Source of the DNA: Excoecaria cochinchinensis
Taxonomy: Eukaryota > Streptophyta > Magnoliopsida > Malpighiales > Euphorbiaceae
Assembly (NCBI GenBank): GCA_947683425.1
Contig: CANTUQ010000037.1
Coordinates: forward strand, 7,828,501-7,892,500
Length of the DNA: 64,000 bases
Direction: 5' to 3'
Shown: piece by piece, positions 10,389 to 21,272 of the stretch
Position numbering within the stretch: position 1 is the stretch's first letter
Layout of the letters: every line of letters starts with the position of its first letter
Translations under genes and position numbers: made by a program
Notes under the pieces: model-generated
The model's database searches: none
What the model was told of the DNA's origin: nothing
What the model saw: the letters and a program-made list of their open reading frames with translations, nothing else

Positions 10389-12629
10389 TTAGCCATGGAA
10401 CCTTTTGAGTCTGTCAACATTGATCGGTTCTTTGAATTCATTTCCATCGCTATCCGACAAGATTGCAGCTCCTTTGGACAACAGCTTTTTAAGGATATAC
10501 GGCCCCTCCCAGGTTGGTTTGAATTTTCCTCTAATATCCGGTATACCTGGTCTCATCTGCTTGAACACTAAGTCCCCTTCCTTTAGCGGATGCTTTCTCA
10601 CCTTCTTCCCGAATGTCTTGGCCAACCTCTTCTGGTAGACCTGATTGTGATAATAAGCCTTCAGCCTACTCTCATCCAGTAAGTTTAAGTGCTGTAGCCT
10701 CTGTCGTGCCCATTCAGCCTCCAGAATTTGGGCTTCCATAATCACCCTCAACGATCGGAGCTCTATCTCAACTGGCAATACTGCCTCCATCCCGTATACC
10801 AGAGGATATAGCGTAGCGCCCGTAGATGTCCTTATCGTTGTCCTGTATCCCCACAGTACGAAGGGTAGCTTCTCTGCCCAGTCTTTGTAAGTTTGGACCA
10901 TCTTGGATAGGATCCTCTTCACATTTTTATTGGCGGCCTCTACTGCCCCATTAGCTTGTGGTCGGTAGGGAGAGGATCCATGGTGCTTGATACTATATTT
11001 CTCAAGGAGCTTCCTGGTTTCCCCCATGAACTGCAACCCATTGTCAGACACTATGTGGTGAGGGAGGCCATATCTGCAGATCAGATTTCTCTCTATGAAC
11101 TTGGCCATATCCCTTGCGTCAATCTTTTTGAAGGATTCTGCCTCTACCCATTTGGTAAAATAGTCAATTGCGACTATGATGTATCTGTGTCCGTTAGATG
11201 CCGTAGGGTGAATCTCTCCAATGATATCTATCCCCCAAGCAGCGAAAGGCCAAGGCGATGTCAGGTTGTGTAGATCTGATACTGGCAGATGTCTCAAATC
11301 TGTGTACTGTTGGCATAACTGGCATTGCTTGACATACTTTGAGCAGTCATTATCCATCGTAAGCCAATAGAAGCCTTGCCTCATGATCTTCTTTGCCAGA
11401 GTTAAACCGTTCATGTGAGCCCCACAGACGCCTGCATGGGTCTCCTCCATTACCTCGCAGGCTTCTTTTTCATTTAAGCACCTGAGCTGAATCCCGTCTG
11501 CCTGTCTTTTATACAACACTCCTTCCAAGGATATGAACTGAGTAGATAGCTTCCGGATCATTCTCTGGTCTTTCTCGGTAGCTTCCTTTGGAAACCTAGC
11601 GTTTTCCAAATAATTCATAATATCAAAGTACCATGGTTTCCCATCAGCCACTTCTACTTCCATTACTAGCTTGATCTCAAAGCTGGGCTTCTCAGAACTC
11701 AAAATCAGCACTGGTTTCATAGCTACCCCTTTAGGATTATCCCACATCGACACTAGGGTTGCCAACGCATAAGCTAGACGGTTCTCATCTCTTGGCACAA
11801 AGTGGAAAGTGCAGTTTTCAAACTGCGCACATGTCTCTTTCAAATATTCAACATAGGGTACCAGCCGCTCTTCTTTTACAGCCCACTCACCTCGGATCTG
11901 GTTAATCACCAAGGATGAGTCACCAAAGACTTCTATGTTCTTTGCCCCCAAAGCAGCTAAAGCTTCTAACCCGAAAGTGCATGCTTCATATTTGGCTTCA
12001 TTGTTGGTTACTTTGTACCTCAACTTCTTGGCTAGAGGGAGTTTCTCATTATCTGGGGTTGTTAAAATAATTCCAACTCCAGCCCCCTTGTTATTCACTG
12101 CCCCGTCGAAGTGTAACTGCCATCCTTCGATAGAAATCACGACTATACTCTCATCAGGAAAGGTGAACTCGGGAGTGTCCCCTTGAATAGGATGCTCAGC
12201 AAGAAATTCGGCTACGGCTCGCCCTTTAATAGTTTTATGAGTGATGTATTCCACATCAAACTCCTGTAGCAAAAGCAACCACCTCCCCATCTTACCAAGC
12301 AAAGACGGCGCTTCTTGCAAATATCTCAACGGATTCTGCTTGGCCACTGCCTGAACTTTGTACGAATGGAAATAATGCCTCAGCTTCTTTGATGCCCAAA
12401 TCATTGCGAGGCAGATCTTCTCTACCTCAGCATATTTTATCTCATAAGCCAGGAACTTCTTGCTGAGGTAATAAACTGCGAATTCCACTCCAAATTCATC
12501 CTCCTGAGCCATCATGGCACCCACAGAACTGCCTACCACTGCCAGATACAGGATAAGTGGTTTGACTGGTTGTGACGGCCTTAACACTGGCAAATTCAAC
12601 AGATATTCCCTGATGCTGTCAAAGGCTTT
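10389..12629 (-). pseudogene. pol: Tat-1 pol, C-terminal part: RNase H, second RNase H, integrase
   Basis: This open stretch of 736 residues belongs to the polyprotein and has no start of its own (the first codon of the frame is TTG). Residues about 10-135 are the degenerate first RNase H. Residues about 157-285 are the extra Tat-type RNase H, with D165, E201 and D227 present. The usual fourth acidic position is Y277, so this domain may be inactive. The integrase follows: zinc-binding H388, H395, C426 and C429, then the catalytic triad D458, D519, E554 in GIDII, VSDNG and GAVEAANK contexts. The tail (about 640-736) is the family's C-terminal domain ending in LKRFHG. The stop is TAA at 10391-10389. 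The upstream border is an in-frame TAG at 12632-12630. Confidence 0.92.
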
Positions 12630-13520
12630 CTAGCAGTCTTCGTTCCAGACCATAGGCTGATTCTTTTTGAGCAGCTTAAAAACGGGCTCGCATATCGAAG
12701 TGAGCTTGGCAATGAATCGGCTGACGTACTGCAGCTTGCCCAGGAAGCTCCTTACATCCTTCTCTTTTTGCGGCACGGGCATCTCTCTGATGGCCTTTAC
12801 CTTGTCCGGGTCAATTTCTATTCCCCTCTGGCTGATGACATGTCCCAACAGTTTCCTTGAAGTTACTCAGAAGATACACTTCTTGGGGTTAAGTCGCAGA
12901 TTGTACTTATCAATCCTGGTGAAGAACTTCTCTAGAGCTTCAAAATGGCCCTCTCGGGTGGCTGACTTGACCATCATGTCATCGACATATACCTCCACCT
13001 CCTTGTGGATCAGGTCGCTTAGGATCTTGGTCGCCATCCTCTGGTATGTGGCCCCTGCATTTTTTAAGCCAAAAGGCATAACTCGGTAGGCATAGGTCCC
13101 CCGCTCTGTGATGAAAGCGGTCTTAACCCGGTCAGCTATCTTGTTTAGGATCTAGTTATAGCCCACATAACCATCCCCAAAGCTGTACATCGCGCAGTTG
13201 GCGGCACTGTCTATCAACACATCAATGTGGGGTAGTGAAAAATCATCTTTAGGGCAGGCCTTGTTCAGATCTCGATAATCCACACATACCCTGAACTTCC
13301 CATTTTTCTTCGCTACAGGGACTATGTTTGCCAACCATGTAGGATACTGCACTTCAACAAGGAACTTGGCCTCAATCTGCTGCCGAATCTCCTCTTTGAC
13401 CTTGTCTGCCCATTCTGGCCTGAGCCTTCTCAACTTCTGTTTTACAGGCTTATGGTCTGGATAAGTCAGGATAGCATGTTCTGCTACGTTCCGATCGATC
13501 CCTTGCATGTCTTCATAGGT
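12630..13520 (-). pseudogene. pol: Tat-1 reverse transcriptase, interrupted by stops
   Basis: The fragment before 13152 carries the N-terminal half with VDYRDLNKACPKDDFSLPHI. The fragment 13079-12867 begins MPFGLKNAGATYQ and holds the active-site YVDDMMVKS. The next, 12848-12630, holds LGHVISQRGIEIDP and the thumb-like end. All fragments are in one reading frame, parted only by TAG at 13154-13152, TGA at 12869-12867 and TAG at 12632-12630. The enzyme would copy element RNA into DNA in virus-like particles. With these stops no full-length product can be made unless all are read through. Confidence 0.92.
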
Positions 13521-14081
13521 CTAGGCAAAGACTTTTTCATATTTTCTTATTATTCTCTCAAATTTTTCTCTCTCATCAGGAGTTATATTTGATGCTATTA
13601 GAATTTCCTTCGGATTTTCCGAGGTTCCAAGATTAAAAGGCGTTGTATCAGTGGAATCAATATCAAAAATTGATGGAATATGATCATGTTCATGCATGTT
13701 GAGATTATTGGAAACATCGCACAAGTAAGAGAAATCATTTGCCTTACTAATAATATTATAATTGTCATTTACATCATAAAAAAGTTCTGGAATAAAAAGA
13801 CAATCTGAGCTAGAGTCTTCTTCTGCCTCCCTAGAGGTTGATGCTGCTGCAGCTTGCTCATCGGCTTCTTGATTCAGCAGAGGCCCTTCAGGTATGTTTG
13901 AGGAAATCTTTAAATTCCCAATTTTCAATTCTGTTCCTGCCATCTTTTCTTTCCCCTTCTGCCTAGCAATCAACATCCATTCTGTGACTACCTCTTCGGG
14001 CTCACCTCTGTCCCAAGCAATGCACTGAGTCATGACCTCTTCATCCCAGAAGCTCTCAGCAGTCTTGATAACTCCGACATC
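13521..14081 (-). pseudogene. Tat-1 polyprotein linker between protease and reverse transcriptase
   Basis: It stays in the frame of the flanking domains, from just after the TAG at 14084-14082 to the TAG at 13523-13521. The segment is acidic and Asn/Ser-rich, with NLNMHEHDHIPSIFDIDSTD near its middle, and ends with a stretch that leads into reverse transcriptase (IRKYEKVFA). A decayed relative is recognisable in Tat-3 at about 49130-49430. No enzyme motif is seen. Confidence 0.8.
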
Positions 14082-15472
14082 CTAGTCAAATACATCGTTG
14101 AAGATCTCAAATCCGGGGACAATCCTCCCATTCACCCATTGCGGCTCGTTTTCACCCGTATAAGCACATGCTGAGGATGCTGGTATGAAACTTTTTGAGA
14201 TATGAGGGATCTTATCTGCCGTCTTCTTCTTGCCAAAACCGCCTCTGTACCCTAGACCCTTCCGGCTCTTCTGACCTTGAGTGGTGATCGCAATCTGCAG
14301 CCCCTGAGAGTTTCTACCCAAACCAACCCCAGGGAGATAGTGCATCTTTTTCATCATGTTAACCACCGCTGGGTTATCTACTGGTCCGTGCTCTTCTCCT
14401 ATCATTGACAAGTGGAAGCCACTAAATGGCTGATTAGCAATTTCAAGAGCCGACACCTGATTCTCCCTGGCTGCCTTAATAGTTACCACCTCCCCTTCAT
14501 GTGGGAACTTTATCATTTGATACAGCATGGATGGTACTCCTCCTAGTCTGTGAAACCAAGGCCTCCTAAGCAGGGCTGAGAAATTAGCTGGAATGGGCAG
14601 AACCACAAACTCTACTTCTACCTCAATGGGTCCCGTTTTGACCAGGGTCTTGAATGTTCCCGAGGCTTGTCTTCTTGAATTATCATAGGCTATAATCGTC
14701 AAATCTGATTCACTGAGCATATCCTCACTCAATCCAAAAACCTGAAGAGTTATCAGAGGGCAAACATTGATAGAAGATCCATCATCTACCATAACGCAAG
14801 CGGTGTGCTTGCCGTTAATCTGTGCTTTGATATACAGGGGTCGGTTATGATCGCGGCCTTCGACTGGCAGGTCGGCATCGAAAAAAACCAATCTCTCCCC
14901 CGATCCTCCTTTAACTAGACCTAAAAGCTCTGATGGGGAAATTGTGGTGGCAACAGTAGACTCAGTCAAGGCCTCTACCACTTTCTGTCTGTGAGAAGGG
15001 GACTGTCTTAAGAGATCCCAGATGGATATCTGAGCCGTGGTCCTTTTCAACTGCTTAACAATCTGGTTCTCCTCCGGTTCCTTTTTCGTCGATGGCTGCG
15101 CTGGTTCTGGTACCCTTGTAATCTCAGGGACCACTCTCCCACTTCTTATCACAGCCCCTACCTCTTCTTCATCCTCATCAGATCTCCACAGATCTAAGTT
15201 TGTCTCTCCTTCCTCTTCGGCCTCTTCACCGCTCTCATTGCTCGACCAACAATCAATGGTCGCTACAATTATTTTTCCTTCTCTATCCTCAGAACAAACA
15301 ACAGCAATACTCTTGCTCCCATATAAGCCTTGCAGTATGTACCACTCTGGCAAGCTGGATCCGATCATAAAAACTGGTGGCGGCACGGCATTATAACCAG
15401 GCTTCTTCTTGGATTCCCTCTTCTCAGGGTCAAAAATCTGCTTGTCATCAATTAGATCTTGAATAGAGTGTC
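14082..15472 (-). pseudogene. Tat-1 protease region with G-patch
   Basis: The frame (434 residues counted from about 15386) starts with an acidic stretch, residues about 50-80. A retropepsin-like region follows at about 165-310 with VMVDDGSSINVCP, where D201 is the likely catalytic aspartate and the flanks fit the Tat type. A G-patch-like segment lies at about 345-390 (PGVGLGRNSQG and GLGYRGGFG), a feature of this Tat branch that suggests RNA binding. The frame differs from gag: the join needs a one-base shift near 15500. The fragment ends at TAG 14084-14082. Confidence 0.85.
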
Positions 15473-16732
15473 TTAGCGCCTTACAATTGTCTGTTGATGG
15501 CCTGTGTACTGATGAAATGCATAGTATTCATTGTCCTTGTGACTTGGCTTCCCTTGCGTTTTAGCTGGCCTAGGAGCCAAAGGTTGCAACTTTCCTTCCT
15601 TCATCAAGCGCCTCAAAACCAAAGATAAGGGTTTCCCTAGGTTTGAAAATTTCCTCGCGGGCTGGATGTCAGTAGCGGACACCTCAACAGATCTTCTGGT
15701 GCTGCTACTGGGACCAGTTGGCCTACTGGTTCCTTGACCGATGTTAGCCCTTTTTGCAAAACTATCATCTCTAGCTTTTCGGGCCAAGAATTCTCCCTCC
15801 GCCTCAGTGGCTATGTCTTTTAAAGACTCCCAATCCTTCAGCCCTTTCATCTTCAGACCATCCTTCAAATACGGGCTTGCATTCTTGATAAACAGGCGGA
15901 TCTGGTCTTGGGTGTCTGGCTTTCTTCGCATTTCCATTACCCTGTTCCGCCAGCGGGTGAGATAGTCGTGAAAAGATTCCCCAGCCTTCTGCTGGAGCAA
16001 TTCAAGGTCCTTAAGAGTCACCTCCATCCTGGTGTTGCAATCATATTGCCTCAAGAACTCCTCTGTGAGTAGATCCCAATCTTCCTTAGTTCGACGATCG
16101 AGGCTATGATACCAGTCAATGGCAGGGCCAGTCAGACTCAAACAAAAGTACTCCACCTTTTGCCTCTTAGACAAAGTGGTCTCTTTCATGACCAGAGAGT
16201 ACTGCTTCACATGGGCAGTCGGGTCAGAGGTACCGTCAAATTTTGGCACATCAGGCATCTTGAAATTGTAAGGAATCGAGTCTTCTCCCTCTAATTCTTT
16301 ATCCTCCGGGTTCATCCCCTGACCTCTACTCAGCATACGGGCCATGGCTTCAAACCTCTCTTCTATCTTCTTCAGAATGAACTCATCAGTTTGGGGTGCC
16401 TTCCCTCTCTCAGATATAATACTCATTTTGTCGTCTTCGTCATCTCTGTCATCATCTATCCTCAGCACTGGTCTTCTCCTCTGACCTCCCGAAGCTACTG
16501 ACCTCAGCTCTATTGGTGGCGACCGAATAGGCTCTTCTTGTCTCTCAGCTCTTGCCTCTTCTTGCTCATTTTGTCTCATGGGAGGAGGAGGTGGTGGATT
16601 ATGCGGAGCATTCTGTTGTGCCAAAGCAGTTAGCATGTTCATCATTTTACCCTTAAACTCTTCAAACCGTCGTCCCACTTCTTCTGCAATCATAGCCCTG
16701 GTGGCATCATTACCCCTCGGTGAGTTTGCCAT
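15473..16732 (-). CDS. gag: Tat-1 gag (truncated by frameshift)
   Basis: Gag forms the particle that packs element RNA. The first ATG in frame is at 16732 (MANSPRGNDATR); the frame is open to 16816 but without an ATG. Numbered from 16816, a helical N-terminus (35-70) is followed by a Pro-run, an acidic-basic linker, and the retrotransposon gag domain at about 185-310 (FKMPDVPKFDGTSDP, then PAIDWYHSL). Near the end is a degenerate zinc-knuckle region (YYAFHQYTGH). The frame then slips and stops at TAA 15475-15473, just before the Cys part of the knuckle. In Tat-3 the same stretch reads through in one frame (48880-49000), so the slip here is a mutation. Confidence 0.88.
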   Translation of the reverse strand: MANSPRGNDATRAMIAEEVGRRFEEFKGKMMNMLTALAQQNAPHNPPPPPPMRQNEQEEARAERQEEPIRSPPIELRSVASGGQRRRPVLRIDDDRDDEDDKMSIISERGKAPQTDEFILKKIEERFEAMARMLSRGQGMNPEDKELEGEDSIPYNFKMPDVPKFDGTSDPTAHVKQYSLVMKETTLSKRQKVEYFCLSLTGPAIDWYHSLDRRTKEDWDLLTEEFLRQYDCNTRMEVTLKDLELLQQKAGESFHDYLTRWRNRVMEMRRKPDTQDQIRLFIKNASPYLKDGLKMKGLKDWESLKDIATEAEGEFLARKARDDSFAKRANIGQGTSRPTGPSSSTRRSVEVSATDIQPARKFSNLGKPLSLVLRRLMKEGKLQPLAPRPAKTQGKPSHKDNEYYAFHQYTGHQQTIVRR

Positions 16733-17625
16733 CTCAAATACGGTACAGCTGACTTCCGGTAAGATCTCTAGAAGGCCTTCTCTATTTAGCAGTTCAGATA
16801 CAAGAACTCGGATCAACCGTCCGGTAGGTGCTCTAGTCCACCTAGGCAGATCTATGATGGCTGCAGGGATAAGGCGTTAAATGTGATGCATGGAATGCAG
16901 ATGCAATGCATGATTGTGATATGAAACACGCACAAAACACAAGCAAGTAGGTAGGTCGTTTCGCCCTTATTTCTCCCACACATATGGTCGTGCGGTCTCT
17001 TTCCTAGGCGGGATTAGCCCAAGGGTTAGCGGGGGACCCAATGGACGCGCATGGTGCACGGCAAAAAACCGGCAGCACGACACTCCTATGCTAATGAACA
17101 AGCGAATGGATAATGATCATCATGTATTTAGACATTCTAAAAATTTCGACATGGCCCTACCGGGGCATGAAAGCCTTTGGCTAGGTTACCAAGCAAGACA
17201 TCTGGACTCACCCAATACATAAGGATCCATACAGCAAGCATGGAATTACGGTTCATATCACCTATGGAAAGTAGCTACGGCCATTACATGAGCTTTAGAC
17301 AAGGGAGATGTTACTTTAGGGCTACCCAAGCATGATTCCTGCCGACGGGTCTAGCTCATCACAAGCATAACGATCGATCGGGTCATCATTTGATATACCA
17401 TTAGGTACAAAGTTTGGGCTGGTGATTATCCTTAACACTTCCCCACATTGAGTGAACGTAGGGTTGTGCTTTGGGAATGCACCGAGGTTAAGAAGGGACC
17501 AATCTAGCATATTCTAAGGCTCTAATGGGATGTAAATGCAAATTTGAAAGAAAGAGAATTTATGAATTAAACTTTGATCATAAATGTTAAGCGAGGTATT
17601 TTCAAATCGAAGTCTCGAACCATAA
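16733..17625 (-). other. 5' leader of Tat-1
   Basis: About 900 bp between primer site and gag, with no convincing ORF. It is homologous to the leader of the plus-strand Tat-3 at about 47330-47560: both carry the words for a paired TTAAGGATAATCACCA and GGTATATCAAATG stretch. Conservation in an untranslated leader fits a packaging or regulatory role. Confidence 0.7.
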
Positions 17626-17645
17626 GTCCCAAGCGGAGTCGCCAC
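17626..17645 (-). promoter_or_regulatory. Primer-binding site of Tat-1
   Basis: The minus strand reads GTGGCGACTCCGCTTGGGAC directly after the LTR end at 17646. TGGCGACTCC is the start of the primer site reported for Ogre/Tat elements, ascribed there to tRNA-Arg. Tat-3 has the same site at 47209-47228 with one difference. Confidence 0.85.
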
Positions 17646-19714
17646 TGTGACGCGCGCCGGACCCCGCGGCCGCCCCTCTGACCGCCCGCTTGAGGACGAT
17701 CGGGCAATTGAGGATCCGTTGGCAACTTGTAAGGATATTTACAAGTGCATCTATTTTGGGCAACTAGGAGGTTTCATGGAGTCGCCACCCAATAGAACAT
17801 TGGGAAAGTTTCTCTCACCTCGGAGAGCCTAAGATTGTGCTTAGTATCCATTTTGGGCCAACCAAAGGGGTCTTGGAGGGTAAACCTCTCGCCCTAAGGA
17901 GCCTAGGATTAACATCAAAGTCTCGTGACACAAGAGGTGTCTTGGAGGTCATAGTTCCAATGAGTGATCGGATAGACCTCTCGCCTCTTTGAGCCCAAAG
18001 ACCAGAGCTGGGTTCGGGACTTCTCATCTATTTCTACCTTGATTATTTTATGATCAAATTTTAATTTCCATTAATTTGCTCTCTCTCCACACGATGCAAT
18101 TGAATCAAAGTGCATTTATTCATATTTGGAAAGCGGTAAATGAACGAGTAAATAATGAAAGCGATAAATTACAATAACACAAGGAGCGGAATACAACTCC
18201 CTTTTATAAATATGCAATACATACACAAATCGGGGCATTGCTTATTTTGAGGACTTTGGTCCTCGCATGCATCATTATTAAAATGGATATTTCTATTGTG
18301 AGGATTTTATTGGATAAAAATAGGACATTGGGTCCTTAATTTTATGAAGAATTCAGTTTATTAAATATAAAACGTTTGGCTGATTTTTACATTAGCGAGA
18401 AATACAACAATTTTGTCATATATAGGAGAAACAATAAATAAATACATGAAATGCAAAAGAGAGGAGGATAGGGAACTAAACCAGGCAAACTTTCCATATA
18501 CGGGAGAACTCCCTCAGGCTCCAGCCAATCCAAGAAACAAGAACATACTCTCACAAAACAAGCCAAAAGGATGTTAAAATACAGAAGAAAAGGTATAAAT
18601 AAACATAAAAATTTGAGTGAACAAAAAAGGAAAGAAAAAGATTTGAAAATGTGGGACAGAACCCACCGACGGGCTATGTTGAATGACCGGCGGGCGTCGG
18701 TCAAGGTGACCAATACAGCCCGTCACTCACTCGAAGGGAGTCGTCTGTAAGGGTGACCGACGGGTTATGCTTAAAGGTGACCGACGGGCGTCGGTCAAAG
18801 TAGATGACCCGTCGGTCACCACTGTCCCAGAAAAAAACAGAAACTTTTCAAAAAGCAAAAAACACAAATTTTACACAGACTCGAGAAGAATAGAAGCAAG
18901 AAATACAAAAAGGGGACAAGAGCAAAGATAATATCGAAAATGAAGGTAAAAAAGGGACAGAAAAGGGTCTAGAATATTTACCCTTAGAACAACCTTTTGG
19001 TTGGATTCCTTGTTGTTGTCTGGCTTCCCGTACGCTCCATGAGAAGGTCCGAACAAAAAGATCAAATGTAGAAGATAGAATGTGTCTTCAACAGTTCGAC
19101 GAAAATTGAGTTTCGAAAATCAAAAACCCGTGAAAAAATCAACTAGATCCTCTTTCTTTTGAAGATTGGATTCTTGAATTAGTTAGATCTTTTTAAAAAT
19201 GTGTTTGTTGGAAGAGAGAGAAAATGCGCGTGAATTTTGGCAGAGTTTCCCCTCTTTTTGCAAATTTTTCCAACCCCTTTTTATGAGGAAAATCAAAGTT
19301 TTTATAGGCCAGGGGTGACCGACGGGCGTCTGTGGTTCACCGACGGGCGTCGAAAGAATCCTACTGACACAAGGACTCATCCGACGGCCCTGCAACCTGA
19401 CCGACGGGCCTGCCATTTTGACCGACGGGCGTCGGAAGAATCCTTCTGACACAAGGATTCATTCGACGGTCCTGCCACCTGACCGACGGGCTGTCCCCTG
19501 ACCGACGGGCTGGCCGTCCGTCGAGGAAAACATACTTTTTGGACTTTAAAAACTCGCCGTTTTCTCCCCTTCTGCCTATAAAAGGTAAAAAGACTCGTTT
19601 CTCGTGGAGCATGGGACTAACGCCTCCGAATCCAAACCGTTTGTACAGGCTCGGATGCCGATTTCATCATAGGGTAATCTCTGATCCGGACCGCTCCGGG
19701 ACACGGTGCTTACA
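17646..19714 (-). repeat. 5' LTR of Tat-1
   Basis: It mirrors 4900-6968 base for base in length. On the minus strand, U3 starts at 19714 with TGTAAGCACC. The GACGGGC cluster (19315-19525) is followed by TATAAAAA at 19306-19299, the likely promoter for the element's RNA. The second GACGGGC cluster (18665-18825) and the primer-site mimic (17788-17778) lie downstream. Confidence 0.93.
19299..19306 (-). promoter_or_regulatory. TATA box of the Tat-1 5' LTR
   Basis: TATAAAAA on the minus strand, set in GGCCTATAAAAAC, with GC-rich repeats directly upstream. The equivalent in the 3' LTR is at 6560-6554. Confidence 0.55.
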
Positions 19715-19719
19715 CAAAA

Positions 19720-20139
19720 CTAATTGCATCAAGAGTTAAAGCCCACAAAAGTAGCCAACAAGCAGTACTGGCAGCTACTCGCCCTTCTCCGAACCAAAAG
19801 ACATGGTTGTCAACCACTAAAGCAAGAGAATAAGAGACTTTTATTCATTTGTTTTCCCTTCTCAGTTCGGTTTATCAAAAGTCATGCTTTGCAACAAAGT
19901 TCAAGTAGAAAACTAGAATCCAAGCTCATGCACGAAGTATTTTCAAATGTAAGTATGTAACGAGAATTGAGGATCATGCTCGGTACTTGTTTAAATGGAA
20001 AACCAATCAAATATGCTAAAAGCTTAAAACCATGTTAAATTTCTCCTCTATGAAAAATGAGTTAAGACTTAGAGCTTATGTATCCTCATCTTTAGCTCGG
20101 CTAGAGGGTTTGATCAAATGAACTGCCAAAATAATGAGT
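19720..20139. other. Unassigned unique sequence right of Tat-1
   Basis: No gene or repeat is recognised. Two open frames (about 19540-19740 and 19724-19960) have no known motif. With 3879-4894 it is the flanking DNA into which Tat-1 inserted. Confidence 0.4.
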
Positions 20140-20159
20140 TAAGGGCACGTTTGGTTCGC

Positions 20160-20236
20160 TGTATTGTATTAGCTTGTATAGTATTAGCCTGTGTAGTATT
20201 AGCCTGTATAGCAGTAACCTGTGTAGTATTAGCCTA
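20160..20236. repeat. Short subterminal repeats, unit about 15 bp
   Basis: Five imperfect copies of a unit like TGTATAGTATTAGCC lie just inside the left end of the Harbinger-like element. One more partial unit follows the solo LTR at 30885-30898. Such subterminal repeats can serve as transposase-binding sites. Confidence 0.7.
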
Positions 20237-21272
20237 AGTTATAGTATACAGTGTTTGGTATAACACTGTATTTGTAACACACCATGCCCCGTACGTAGTA
20301 GACTACACCGCAAAAGGGTGAGTTACCACGACTAGTGAAGGATGCTACAACACAAAAGGAAAAGCAACAATATAATGAAAACTGAATGATAATATTTCAT
20401 AATTACTAAACACTTTCACATATTACAATTACAAAGCTCAAAAATTTACTTTGTACATATTTACCTTGTAAGTTTCCTTACACACTAATCATATTACAAA
20501 CAAATTAATATTCTTGAAACCGATTCTGTCTACATACAATTAACTAACACAAAATATATTTAAAGAACTCCTACAGAGTTGTTGGCCTCAACTGATGCGG
20601 ATTGTTCCTGTCGACACCTCTATCTCAGAAACTTGTACGGATGAAACACCTGTGCTAAGCATGAAATGCTTAGTGGGGAAAGCATGAAATGGATGGCCAC
20701 TCATAATGGTCATCAATACATAACACATCCACATGAAGCATACTTATATCAGAAAAAATAATATATATAATTACAATAAACATACCTATCAAAAATCACA
20801 TGTCGGAAACACATTTATTAAGTAATATTACCAATATCACTTTTCACTTATTATCTAATTCATTTTTCTTTTATTCATATATTACTTCAAAATTAGTACT
20901 GATCTCTTACATATATTTAAACATAACATGTACAACCTTATCGAAACATTCTTTAAACATTTACAAATCCCAATAACTACTTCTCATCTGACATGCTTTA
21001 CCTTGAGTTAATGTTCCATATTTGCATACCATATTCACTTAGTGATAATATTAGAATGTTTATGCATATTCGATGCACATGGATTTCTTGCAATACATAC
21101 TCGTATTAGTCATCATAGGCATAAATCTTGAATTACTGAAACTCTTATCGTAATATGCATTATAATTTCATACATATAAGCACCTTTATTACATATAAAT
21201 GAATATATTCAAATAAGTCGCATATCAGTTATTTGATCATTACCAATATAGATATTAAACACTTTCAATAAT

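Larger units (their letters stand above)
4900..19714 (-). mobile_element. Full-length Tat/Ogre-like Ty3/gypsy retrotransposon (Tat-1)
   Basis: The element is 14815 bp long with two LTRs of exactly 2069 bp and a perfect 5-bp TSD, CAAAA, at 4895-4899 and 19715-19719. On the minus strand the order is 5' LTR (19714-17646), primer site, long leader, gag, protease with G-patch, reverse transcriptase, RNase H, a second RNase H, integrase, accessory region, tandem repeats, polypurine tract, 3' LTR (6968-4900). The second RNase H, the primer site TGGCGACTCC and an antisense ORF near the 3' end are hallmarks of the Tat lineage. The polyprotein is dead: one frameshift between gag and protease and five in-frame stops. 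I count about 16 LTR differences in the first 340 bp, about 13 of them transitions, so the insertion is fairly young but not recent. Confidence 0.93.

Noticed and set aside
15473..15520. Programmed gag-protease frameshift in Tat-1
   Set aside because: The homologous stretch of Tat-3 reads through in one frame, and I see no clear slippery site, so a mutation is simpler.
10389..16816. Integrated plant pararetrovirus
   Set aside because: Integrase with a DDE triad, LTRs with TSD and gag of gypsy type show an LTR retrotransposon.
17626..17645. tRNA gene near the LTR
   Set aside because: Only the complement of a tRNA 3' end is present. There is no cloverleaf.
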